The position numbers and the translations under genes are program-made. From NCBI RefSeq assembly GCF_018139145.2, contig NC_059486.1, positions 2,480,001-2,544,000 of the forward strand: 64,000 bases of DNA, read 5' to 3'. Below are positions 1 through 12,990 of the stretch, piece after piece. The number at the start of each line of letters is the position of its first letter. Positions within the stretch are counted from its first letter, which is position 1. The notes under the pieces are model-generated. The model was given only the letters and a program-made list of their open reading frames with translations. It was not told where the DNA came from and did no database searches. This stretch comes from Gymnogyps californianus (Eukaryota; Chordata; Aves; Accipitriformes; Cathartidae).

Positions 1-1357
1 GGTTTTTTTAACCCATCTGGTCACTAACTCACGTGAAGGTATACTGCAGTTCTTTGCCTTAAGTTCTGGTTTTCATATTTTTTTCAGTATCGTAGTAGCA
101 GAATTTGTTATCATGCTGTTTGCCCTCTTCTTCTAATTCTCATTATTTAGGCTTAATAATTGTGATGTTTCTTTTAAATGCAAAGTTAAGTCAAGGACTG
201 TGTCTCAATACTGTGAAGAAATCAAAGGCGGCTAAGTGATCTCAGGAGAGGTACTTCAGTAGCTGTAGTGTTTGTATAAATGAGAGAACTAAAAGAACTA
301 ATTAAAGTAAGCTGGAGCAATGTATAAACTACCCGCACAGACCTGTTTAATACAGTTTAATCCAAACCTGCAGGACCTTTATGGTATTAATCATAAAAAT
401 CAATAGAGAAGTAAATATCTTACTGATGGAAGTTACCATAGACAAAGCTATTCTAAATGAAGGAATTAAATATTGTGAAACAGTTGATTGAGAAATTCTA
501 CTAGCCAATGGGTTTAATTATGCATTCCCCCACCCTGTGCATCACACTTTAATTTTATTTCCAGGAGATAACACTAATACTGTTAATGGGACTAAATTTC
601 TCTTCTTCTATTGTAGTGAATGTTTTCCTAATATGTAATAAAGCGTGCAGTATAGCAGGATTTTCTGTTGTACTTCATTTTTCTTAAGGCCGCTATTCTT
701 GCAAAAACATGAATGTTCACAATCATGTCACACGTACACTGGTAATTTCAGCTGTATTCTCATTTTCCCTTTATGTAGCATTTATAATCTTTGAAGATTC
801 ATTTTGGATGTAAATGACTAGTTCAAGAGTATGAAAAGCAAAATTTATTTAATATTCCAAATTTGAATGACTGTTTTGTGTGAGTGGAGATGATTTACTT
901 TGAGTTGAAAAATAAACTAGTCAATCCTTTTACAATACACTGTCATAACAGAGATCTGGGAATAAGAGTGTTAGTTTGGTGATTTTTTGTTTTGTTCAAG
1001 TTGAAAACTGTAAACCACTGTTTTGAGACTGGACTGACTTTGTTTTATGGCGTATTTTTTGTGAAAGTTCATTTGATTATGTATTTTTAAGAACAGCTTC
1101 ATGTACTGCAGCTTTGTCATTTGTGTGGTATTACAGAAAAATACAACTCTCCTGGAGAACAGATGGACCAATAAACTCTTCACCAAACCTCCATACTTAT
1201 TTTAGAATCTATTTCTGGTACAGTGCGATCAACAGCAACAAAAAATTAAAAATAGCATTGCTTTATTTTAGACTGTCATAATGCCTTTCTGCTTTCTGAC
1301 AGCATGCTTTTTATTACTTATGCACTTGTATGACCTGTCTACTACTTGGAGGTGTGC

Positions 1358-1376
1358 TTTTTTTTTTTCCCCCCCC
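1358..1376. repeat. T11-C8 pyrimidine tract
   Basis: Eleven T followed by eight C, in intron sequence. Confidence 0.85.
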
Positions 1377-4300
1377 GCTCCCTGTTTTGTTGTGGACTGC
1401 TTTAATAAAGCTGAGCATACAGTTTCCTTGATGCAAAACTCAAGAGATTAAGGATTCCACCACCGTTGGAGCCAGGGGGATATTGTTCTTTCTTCACTGT
1501 GTCATGTTACAAGAGGTTTTGAGATACAGTTGTTTCACGCTTTAAAAATTTCAGAGTTCTTTTAAGAGGGTTAAGCATTACTCTTTAAGTTTATAATTTG
1601 AAGAAATAATCTGGACCAAAGTGTTTTTAAAATAACAATGTTTTCTGTAAATGTTAATAAACAATTAGAATCACAACTGAAATCAAGTGCTTATGCAGTT
1701 GGCAATGTTACAGTAAATTCACCTGTCTTTATGCTTTGCAGATGCATACTTTACTGAAATTCCACTGCTTTGTTTTGAAAAGTACTAAGCTGACTTTATT
1801 GATGTGATTTTACTGTTAAGCTTTTAAATATTATTGCTTTTTATAAAGCTCTCTATAAAAGCCAGTCAAATTAATTATTACATACTGCATTGGTAGCATA
1901 TTAAAGCAAATAAATAGATTAAAGCAGTTTATAGCAAAAAGTACACTGGAAATGTAAACACATATTAAGCCAGAAAAAGATGTGGTTAGTTACACACATA
2001 AAACAACTAGAAGATCAGAGAGAGTCAGCCTCATTTATTAAACAGTCAGATGGCACTGCAAAATAATAAGATCAATGTCATTCTGCCAAAAGCAAGCAGA
2101 CCGCCAACTGAACTACGTAAAAGACTCATCTCTCTTCTACTGTTCCTAAATCTGTAAGATAATTTTTCATTGTCGTTAAAAATCTTGAGCAACTTGGTTT
2201 TGGGGGCAATTAATAGCATCTATATGTTTTAATATGCAGGTAGCTACTTGTAGGGTTTTCAGACATGTTTAGGCACCTACTTCGTGTTTATTTCAGTTGG
2301 AGTTGGGCGTTATTTGTTTCTTTAAGATCCTGCTTGGTGTCTTTTTCTGTCTTGCAGCAACCAATTGCTTTTAAAATCTAGCTCCAGAGTTAGTTGGTGA
2401 TGTAAGTCCTGTGTTCAGAAGTGAGTAAAGAATATTAAATACAACTGAGAGTTTGTGAGATTTAGCATTTTAAATGCCTGAGTGTTTTTTGAAAAAGGAC
2501 TTAAAATTTTTTTGAAAGTTTTATATGAAAGCTTTAATTTTGTCACTTACTGTTGTTAGCTTTCTTTCACAGTCAGCTTCTCAAGCAATTTCTGTTAAAT
2601 GAGGAAGGCTTTTCCAACTGTTTTTGAGACTGGCAATAGAAATGCATATTTGTTAAAATTTTTAGTTATGCATAGAATTATTTAACTTTGCATTCATATG
2701 GCTGTGTGTGTGCACATATGCACACAATCTCAAAATATAACTTTTATGCACGTAGTTTCTGTCAGCATGCTAGAGAATATAGTTCATGTGCAAAAAACCC
2801 TCAGCTGACACGCTGCTCTTCCTGGCTTTCTTTGTTTTGAAACAATTCTGGAGCATCTGTCATTGTTTCACACAATTTCCTGTAAAGCTGCCTGTGGCAG
2901 TTGCACTCATTCTTTATTACCCAAGGGCTTTGCTAGCTATAAAATAATGTATCTGACTACCTAATAGCCTAATATTCAGCCTTCCCTGGAGAAGTGGGAG
3001 TGGAAAGCTGTTTTTACTTTCTTTTTTGCTGACCATGCAAACCTGACCCTATCTGAGCAGCTTTTATCTGTATTGTCAATGAAGTAGAAGGGATTTCCTA
3101 TGATAATGGCTTCTGTAGCTACTAGATGGCCCCTTCTCTGTACCAAAGAATGGCACTGATCAAATTATATTAAAGTTCTGCCTTAATACAGATGACACAT
3201 CTGTATGTGATTATCTTTTTAACAACCTCTTGGTTTTTTGCTTTGTTTGCTTATTAGTTTAGAGGCCGCTTATACTGAAATAAACTGTAAAAATGGTACA
3301 AAAATATGATGCCTACAGATGCCTAGACTCTGCTTGTAGGACCATTACAGCATATGCACAGGCATTACATCTGTACATATGTATAGATAGATATGTGTTC
3401 CCGCTGTTCTTTTTAACTACATTTTTTGGTAAAGAAAATAATTTTCAGGTATTTTTAGTGAAAAACTGAAATGCATATACCGAGCTGCTCTTCTATTTTG
3501 TAGTTGAATAAACGAATGTTTTTTCTATAGAAATTTTTCTATAGAAACCTAAATAACAGCAGTTAGAATTAATTTAAATTTCCTAAGCCAAATAGTATTG
3601 CTTAAAGATCAAGATGTGGTAAACACTTCACTATTAGTTAATTTGGCATGTGAACAATTCCATTGGGATTACTTATAAAACCTTATAAAGGTACGTTTGA
3701 AGAATTAAATTACACTTATATGTGTCGGTGCTGGAAAAGCCCAACCGTGGACCTACTGTACTAGTATGCTGTATAACTCGATGTTACTAAAACAAACAAA
3801 CAAAACCCAAATGCAACAAAAAACCTGTCTTAAAAAATTAAAAATCATAGAGCAAAGGAATACTTAACCACTGTTCAGTTATTTTTCTTTCAAATGAGTT
3901 ACTTGCAAATAAAAAAATGTTAATATACGTTTGACTTACCATGAGGTAGGCCTCATGAGTAATGAGAAGTGAAATAAACTAATGAGAGTAACAGTCGGGA
4001 AGCATGGTTTTGTGGGTGAATTTCTCACTGTGAGCATAAACTCAATATACATCTGTATTGTAGAAGGCAAAAGTGCAGTGTGTTCTGAACTAGGGTAAAT
4101 AATGAGATGAGAAATGCATTTGAATGTTTCAGTTACAACATCATGTAGAAAGTATTGTATATGATGCATACTAGTTTTAATAGTACTCTGACTCCTTCAT
4201 CTGCAGTTTGATTACTTCAAGTTCTTATTTAAAAAACACTTGAGCCGCACATAATTTCAGAATATCACATTCCATTGAAGCTATTGTAACCACATGATTG

Positions 4301-7300
4301 TTTAAAGTTATGTCCTTACTTCCTTGTCTGGCTGAATTAGGATACAGTCTTCATTTGTACATTCCAAACTCATGAGAAGCTTCAAAGAGATTCTTTTCCC
4401 AGCCAAATAGCCTGCCAGTGATACTTAAGCTTTCTGATCTGAATGTGGAATCGAAATCTCCATTTTAAATTGAGCAACTTTTTTGGACTGTTTCCTAAAG
4501 TGGGTATTAGCTATGTTTGGAATATAAGATTGTGTGATACACTGTAAAGGCTTAACTAGCATATAAGCTGCCTAACTCACTTGTGGACTTTCCACTTGCA
4601 AAGCAGTTCTGCAATCTTGAATGTGTATTAATAAAACCCCTCTGTATGTACCAACACATATAAAAACAGGAATTGTGTATTCATATTTTATGTTCATGTT
4701 ATACTATCTTATGCTAGATACTTATTATTCACATGTTTTTGCGATTAAATCATTAATCGTATGCCAGTCATATACCTATACAATCTTAAAACTTTCCCAA
4801 TGTGACATTTAGGTTCCAAAGTACACTGTATGTTTGGCGATACTTACTCACAGGATGAAGGGAGTTAGCTTCTTCCTCCCTCCTCCGTATATGACCTTTA
4901 GATTTTGTACAGGTGATTATTTGAGATTGGTAATATATGGGTGTTTATATATCTCTGTATGTGTGTTTAGAAATATCATGATCTCCTCATCACTGTGGTG
5001 TTATTTCTTTTTTCTAATTAAAATTTGATTTCATGGCATTATTTTGTTGGCAGAATGCACACAATATAGCTTGCATTTCAAGAAGCACTTCAAAAATGTA
5101 GTAATATTTTTAGGAGCTTAAGTTTAGATGTGAATTTTATGGCCAGGTAACTTATAATTTAAGTCAACATTTAGATTTTTCTTGTTTGCTACTTGCTCTG
5201 ACCTAGTCTTCATAGCAGATAGTAGCATTTGAAGAATCTTAACAAAATCTTTTTGATTAAAATTTTGCCTTTCAACAGTAGCATTATGAAAACATTTGCT
5301 AATGGTTGAAGAATGTTAGCTAAGCTGTTCCACCCAGGTCATTTTAATATTGGGAGAGTGTTTGTTGTTGAAAGAAAGAGAGGAATGCAAGTAGTCTGAT
5401 CTTTTCCAAGGAAATACATTATTCTAATGCAGAGTTCATCTTGATCTGCATCTTCAAAAGCAGGTATACTACAGTATTATTTTATCATTTGTCAAAATCC
5501 CATTGTGCTAGGCTAATCAATTAAAACACAGCAACCACCTTACCATCAAAGTCTAAAATGACACAAGAGGAAACAGCTGAAGCAATGTAAGAAAAGTGTG
5601 ATACAGGATTGACTCCATAATAGATGGCAATTTGACCACCAGCAGTAGCATAACACTTGCTAGGATCATATGTGTAATAATTTGCCCATAGGTGTTAATC
5701 TGCAAACTGAAAGACTAATATAGGCAAGCAAAATTAACAGCGACAACGCAAAATTAACATAGACGTTATTCTCTTCTCTTACTTCGTAGTACACTCTAGC
5801 CTTTACTAGCTCACTCTTGATACATTTAATAGCTCACCCTGTGTAGAAGCCAGCGCTGTGGAAGACTGTCGTACTCAATAGCTGGAGCTGGTTGGTTCAG
5901 TTAGTGATGAAAAGATCTAGTGCTGGATTCTGGCAAGGTGTATTTGTTGCTACAATTTTTTACACCCTCTGTCAAGAGGAGCTTGCTATAGAAAACTTGC
6001 CTGAAAGAAAATAGCAGTCACAATTCTGTTCCACTGCAGGGAACAGAAACTTTCTTCTGGAGTGGGGTGGCAGGCTTTGCAACCCACCCAAGTGCCTTGA
6101 GTTAGAAATGGTACGTCTCACAGGAAGTTCTAGTCTAGTCATCGTGGATTGCAGGAATTAGTGAAGTTTAAATTCTCTTGTGAAGTGTTGTCAATGAAGC
6201 CAGCCAAATCCCAGGAAGTGGTTAAATTCAACTTTTTTTTTAATGTATGTCTGTTTTTACTTAAATTTTTACTTTATTCTGCTGAGAATCTACTTAAAAT
6301 ATTGAGAGTGAAGGTAGACACTAACAAGAGAATTACTCATTCCTCAGGTTTATACCATTTTTTACTGTTGGTTTAAAAAAGAAAATGAATGACCCTGCCC
6401 TGAGGTACAGGATGGGAATGCATGAAGAGTAATCCTAAATCTTTTTCTGACTACTCCTAACGCTTTTATGTTTTTATACTTTTTTAACCCAGGCCACTTA
6501 ATTCCATATGAGAAGGGTTGGCTCTTATTTGTGTGTTACAGATAGAGAATACAAAGGTGTAGTACAAAGTTGTCTTAAATAGGCTAACAGAATTAAATGT
6601 AAGCCTTTTGTTCATCCTGCCCTCTGGAAGAAAAGGGTCAAATCATGTTAAGTGTTTAAACCAAGCTAATACTACTGCAGAGTAGTAACTCTTTCTAGGA
6701 GTCTAGAACTCAGACACAGGCGTAGGGCTTATATGTCCCTCCATGGTGCCAAATTTAGTTTCTTCAGCTCAATGGTTGCAGTCTGTGCTTCTAGAATGAA
6801 AGAAATCATAGAGAAATCTGTTTCTTCAAGTGACCTAAATAATTCTCCTTATTCTTACACTCAGCTATGTGTTACTCTTTGCACATGCAACATTAATAGG
6901 ATCAGATAATATCGAAGACTTGCGGGTTTTTTCATAATTATCTGTTTAACCTTGTGATTGAGGGTAATGTATCTTCTCCATCTGTTACTAATTCAGCTGA
7001 AGTAAAACTAGTTTGTCCGTTTGGAGGCTCTTGGCTTAAATGCTGATGAATAACTGTGAGAAGCCATGAATAATGTAATTAACTGACTTTGTATCATTTT
7101 TAAAGGTAAAAATGGTTATTGATGCAGGCCAGCAGTATGAATTCTAGGTCAAAAAATTTCAAAGCTATGTTAATTCTAATGGATGTTTTGCAATCATTGT
7201 GTGAAGGAATTTTGTAGACGCTGTTTCAACTTCCATGTTCTGAAACTCATCACTGCGCTTCACACTAATGAGCAGACTGGGGAAAGAAGCCAAGAAATTA

Positions 7301-7551
7301 ATGGACCACAGAAACTAAATTACCCTTTCAACCCTGAAGGAAGTCTTCCCTCGTACTCAACTCATGAATTGATCCTAACACAAGGAAAACAGAACCTGCT
7401 AAAGCCATTTGACGGCGGTGTCTTGCCTTGGTCTTAAATCTGCATAGTTTTTACAAAACCAGACTATGTCTTGTTTCTAAGTAATTTTCCTAGATTTAGA
7501 TTTCTTTCAAACTTCCACGTGTAATAAAATTTGGCATCTACCTGAAGTGAC

Positions 7552-7578
7552 ACCACCACCCCCCCACCCCCCCCCCCC
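7552..7578. repeat. (CCA)/poly-C tract
   Basis: CACCACCACC leads into runs of 7 and 12 C separated by one A-containing step. The minus strand is G-rich and could fold as a G-quadruplex. Confidence 0.85.
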
Positions 7579-8700
7579 GCTCCTTTGACTTCCTGTGGCT
7601 GCTGGAAAATTGAAATCCTTTCTGGTTTATGGAGAGAGGTTTAGAAATGGAAATTCTAGGGCTAGCTTGGATCGGTATTGCACTACTTACGATCAGCCTT
7701 TGTTATGTTATAGAAGAACAAATTGTGAGGAAAAACATAGTTAACTACAAAGTTCTCATGAGACACGTGTTTTTAGGTACTTTAAGAATCTTGGTATTGT
7801 TTGCTTAAGAAAAAATAAAGCCGTACAGAATCCAGTCTGTAATTACTTTCATATGGTTTAATTCTTTGGCAACAATTGTAGTGTGTATACTGTACCCAAC
7901 CAGGGCTGTATACTAGTTCATACATAGGCACCAGTAGTTAGCTACAATACTAACTGTTACTTGCAGCGGGGCACTGTTATAGTCATTGCAAATTTTCTCA
8001 GTCCTGACCACTTCTTTAAACCATTATATGTCTTACTCCAGTAATTTTGTACTGCAAAAAGATGTTACCTTCCTCCCGAAACCCCGACAGACGCAGTATT
8101 TTACAGCCAGTTATGTGTTTGGTTTTTCACTTAGGTGACCTTATTCTTAAGGTTCACAGGTACTCTATACGATCATTATATGTATACTTTTACAGACAAG
8201 TTTTTAAGAGAATAATATGGATGCCGTGTTTTCAGCAGTCATTATGAATGTGTAATGAAAAAGATGGATTTTCAATATGTGTAGCTCACCTTTCCCACCT
8301 CTAATGTTGACTGCAGTGACTCAACAACTAGAACTACTGAAAAATCTTTCTCTGCTTAGAGTTTGTGAAGAAATGAACCACCAAACCTGTCTAATGCTGG
8401 TATAGCTTAAATTTGCAAGAATTGTTGTATTCACATGGTTTAAAGCAGTTCTTGAGAAATCGTACTAGCAAAAGGTAACGCTTTGGTCATACAGCTTCAT
8501 CTCTAGTAGGGCTTTTGCGAGTGTAGTTATGTCTGTGAGGAGTGGATGGGATTGAAGCTTTCTTCTTTATGCCAGCAAATGTTTTGAAGTGTTGGCTATG
8601 TTTCATTAGGATTTTTACACCTGAAAAATCATCTCTAAGTGTTCCATGCTCTTTTTAGCTTAAGATAAGTAATTGTATTTGTTCTCTTGGTGATGTGTTC

Positions 8701-8715
8701 GTCGTCGTCGTCGTC
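8701..8715. repeat. (GTC)5 microsatellite
   Basis: Five perfect GTC units followed by a C-rich stretch. It is CpG-bearing, which is unusual in this AT-rich intron. Confidence 0.9.
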
Positions 8716-10585
8716 CCCCGTCCTCCCCTAAGAAATCAGTGAAATGGGTCAGGAGAACTGACTAGGTATGTTGAACGAGATGAGCTGTTTCTAATTCTCT
8801 TAGCTCTTTTCAAGATATTCTTAGGAGTACCAGAAAGAACAGCTTCCCTTTAAGCTTGGTGGAGGAGTAGTTGTGTGATTGAAATAAGAAGAGTATCATG
8901 TTCCGTCACTATAATCACTATGTACTAAAACTTCCTTGTAGAAGGATATGTGCAACATTTAGTTGGCAGTTGCTAGCCATTACACAGCTGCCAACCTCTC
9001 AAACTTCTGCAGTGCTTCTACTGGGATAAAATAGCAGTAGATTCATGCAGGATTTTTGATACAGGTCTCACTTTGAAACTGACTACTTGTGTGACAAAAA
9101 TAATTTCTACATATGAATATGTAAATATATTTTCACAAACATATAATTTCATTTTTATCATTGAAATGTTTCTTCCTCTAAGCAGATACTTGTTGAAAGT
9201 TATATTTATGTAAAATACAAATGTGTGGCTTTTTACATAATGTTAGAAATTTCTGTATAATGCATACACACTGACAGAAACAAATTGTCTCATTACTGAT
9301 ACTCGTTGCAAGTTGCTGGCTGTCTAAACATAAAATGTTCACAACTTCTGTCACTTACGTATTATTGGCAAGTGTAACAAAAACCTAACACTTTGAACAA
9401 TAATTTTACACTTAATTTTTACACAAGGACTGTGTAAAATCCTGTATTCCAGGGAAGCTTTTATTTTTTCTCTGCAAGCCTGTCTTAACTAAGTGTCTTA
9501 AAGAGGGAAAAAAATAGTCTACAGAATGCGTAAGAAATGTGGGGACTTTGATCCTTATAGGCCGTTGAAGTACCAAGAAAGTATGAAATCACTCGTGCCT
9601 CTTGTTAATTTAGCTGAGGAGGGGTTGTGTTCGGGATGGGAGGAAGGGGGCTTCTTTTTTTTTTTTTCATTTTGAAGTCTGAGCGATTCCTATTGAATTG
9701 TGTTGCTGACAGTTGAAGCAGAATAACATTTAAGAACTTAAAACTGCTGGACTACTGCTTCTGGTGGTTTGGGGTTTGGTCAGGAGGTGAGACATGGTGT
9801 ATGATCTTTTGCTTCCTCAAGATCATAAATATTCTGCTCCTTGGTTTGTTTTTTTCTTCATTTGAATTCTCAATGGGCTTTTATGAAGTTGCTTAATAAA
9901 CTTCATTTCGTTGAGAAATGTAGATGTAGTTGGGTTAAGTTGCGTACTTAAGTCTAAGTGGTTGGGTTTGACCAAAAGTTACAATGATGAGATGAGAATA
10001 TAAATCAGTTTCCTTTCCCTGCTTCAGTCTCTTAATTGTATTGTCGTCCAGGCATTGTATATGCCCATCAAGGCTCTCTTATTTCTCTCATTAAAGTGCC
10101 AGTTCTCTGTTTTTTGCAGAAATTCTTTGAATTCATTCATTCATATATTCAGTATTTTCTCTTTCATGGGTAGAAATTTGATTCTCTTGGAATCCTGCTC
10201 TAATTAAAAGTAAATGCTAGGAGTTGTTACATTGGTGCAATGTGCAGTTCCAAGTGATTGCAGTGATGTATTGTGCATGCAGGCAGAGAGTCGATTTGCC
10301 TTTTCTGCACTGAGTGGGTCTGAGATGTCACAGTGTTTGTCAGCTGTCCAGCTATGCCTTGGATACCTGCAGGGTCTGGGGCAGGTTGTTCTGTTTCCGT
10401 TTATTCCGGAAACTTGAACAGTGTACAAAATCGGATAAAACATTTTTGAGTTGTGTAGCAGTATGGTACTAGCAAATACAGTTTTATTGTGAATACCAAT
10501 AAATACTGACCTTAAATTAAATCTTAACTGAAAAAATTCCAGAGATTTGCTTGATTTTGACAAATGCTGATAAGGAAATGCTGCC

Positions 10586-10606
10586 TTTTTTTTTTTTTTT
10601 TCCCCC
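10586..10606. repeat. T16-C5 pyrimidine tract
   Basis: Sixteen T then five C. No element was recognised beside it. Confidence 0.85.
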
Positions 10607-12865
10607 TCTCATTTCTTTTCAAAACTTAAGTCTCCCTTAAGTACTAGGAGCACAGGCACCTGATAAGAGACATATTTGTCTTGTCAGCTCATCAGTATTG
10701 GCAGCTAATACTGCAATGGGAATGAAGTTGAAGCAAAATCTTGCGTGAAGTTGTTTATTGCTTGTCTGCATTCCTATCTGCAGTGTTTGCCATACCTTAA
10801 AGAAATTCCTACTCTGATGTCATTATTTTTGCCTTTGTGCAGTTAGACTAAATGAATGTAATTTTATGGATTTATCTAAAGAATGATTTTCTACGTTTGC
10901 TTTTCCATTTTGTTCTTGAAGCAGATTGAGTATAAGAAGAAACAAGAAAACATTTTCTTCAGTTTGGATATTTTACTTAATCACTTACTGTAGTGTCGTA
11001 GCTTAATGAGCAATTTTAGAGCCTTGTATTTGTTTTACCTTTTTCAATCCTAAGTTGTAGTAATTGTGTTGAACAGTAGAATAGTGGCGTAGGCTTCATT
11101 CTTTTTTTCTTTGCTGAAACAGGGTATATTGTTTATTAGAAAACATTTCTTAAGCTGGTTGTTCAGGTGCTTTCTTTAAACTGATTGGCCTCTAGCTTCT
11201 TTTAATCTGTAGTATTATTATTTTTCCTTATGTTTCCATTCTGTGGATTTATGACAATGTGTAGGAAGCTGCAAAGTACTAATAGTTGGAAGTGGCAGTT
11301 CTCTGCTCCGTGTAGGTATGTGGAGAGTATTTTACTGCTAAATACTGATTTAGGCCATTCAAAACTTTTATTTAAACTAATGACGGGCTTACTGGGGGTA
11401 CAATGTTATTTTAAGAGCAGTTTTCATTTGTCTTGCTCTGGTGTTGTTTACAGTACAGAAAGTTAATTTCTTCAGTGATGTAAGAGGTACTACAATGGGA
11501 TTGTTTATTTCATCTCCTCTGTCAGAGGAAGGTACTGTTACCAGGGATGTGCTTACTCTAGTCTGTTCTTATTACAGGGTAACAAAATAAGACATAAATG
11601 TATGAATGCTGTGTCTAACAAGCAGAGTTCTCAGCAGGAATGCAGCAAAATCTTTTATAGCTTCTGACATGTTTTCCGTTTTCTACTCTTGGACATAAAG
11701 TACCCGTGTGATTTTCTTTGCAAATACGTTACCAATAAACAGTAGACTTCAAATCTACATTTGTAGTATTCGTACCTAAAGTTGTTATCCAAAAACATGC
11801 CTACCCGTATTATCCTGTGATGAAAGACAGTAGATTTTTAATCACAAAATGCCATAGAAATTAATGAAGCTATAAAAATGCTAGTCTAATTGCAGAGGGC
11901 TTACAGCCCATTCTGAAATACAGATACCGTGTAGATATATGCTTACTCATCTGTCTGTGCACGTTTTACAGCTGTCTATCAAATTGTGCATACTTGATAT
12001 ATACATACATCGATTTGAAGACTTACGCTCCCCACACTTCTGTATCCGCTGTGTCCCTGGCCTCATCTGGCATCTGTTTTGCATAACTTTGCTGTTGTGT
12101 GCTCTTGTTGCTACTTTACTGGCACAATAGAGACTTGGGGAAGATGGAGGTGGTTTTGCCTCATCCCCCAGAAAGGGGCTACGCCCCACAACCAACCACT
12201 TTTGCCAGCCCTTGTTTCACTAAGGTGGAGGAGCTTGGAGTCGTGGGAGGAAGAAGTGAGGGAGACTAGAAAAGTCCATTCATTTTCCATGAAGAGGAGA
12301 GAAGATCCAATCTGAGATGAAGCAGCATTCAGAGTTTATTTTTCCCTATTTTGTACTCAGTATTATTGAGGTGGGGCGTAGGGAAAGAACATAGGAAGAT
12401 GATCCTCACGAAGAGTAATTGTATGTGATTCTGACAGTGGGAAGAGTCTGCTGTGTTATGAAATGAAAATGTAATAATGATATTTTACATTTTAATCCAG
12501 AGATTAAAGGTATTTAAAGATATTTAGGCCTGATAGTGTCTATTTATGCTCTGCTTTTGTATGTAAAAAAAAAAAAAGATTATTTTAAGAAATTTAAGAT
12601 TGTGGGACCTTTGCACAATGTAAGTCTGACTTGTGCTCCATGTTTGACCGTGCAACTGAATGATTAGGTCTCTTTCTAGTCTTTTTGCTGTACAAGGGAA
12701 TTCTATATTTCTCGCATGCACAGAGAAATGTTAAGAAACATAGAATCTGTCAGATTTGTTCTGACAAGGTTAACAATAAAGATGACAAGTGGGAAGAGAG
12801 GTTTGGGACTTCAAGCAGTAACGCTCTACTGAGGTCTGCCAGGCTAGGCTTAGAGTCAAGGTCTC

Positions 12866-12990
12866 AAAAAAACCCCAACAACCCAGCCCACCCCCTCTCC
12901 AAAAAAACCCAAGAAACATCGCCCACCCGCCCCCCCCTCCCCCCCCCCAAACAAATACAACGAAACCCCACAATCAAAACTATCCACTAT
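12866..12990. repeat. A/C-rich low-complexity region
   Basis: About 125 bases made almost only of A and C, with runs of seven A and of eight and ten C. The open frames that cross it on both strands (Pro/Lys-rich or Gly/Trp-rich) come from the composition and are not genes. The minus strand is G/T-rich and may form G-quadruplexes. Confidence 0.85.

Noticed and set aside
10204..10563. 119-codon minus-strand open frame
   Set aside because: It has no recognisable protein features and overlaps another short frame on the + strand. It is treated as chance.
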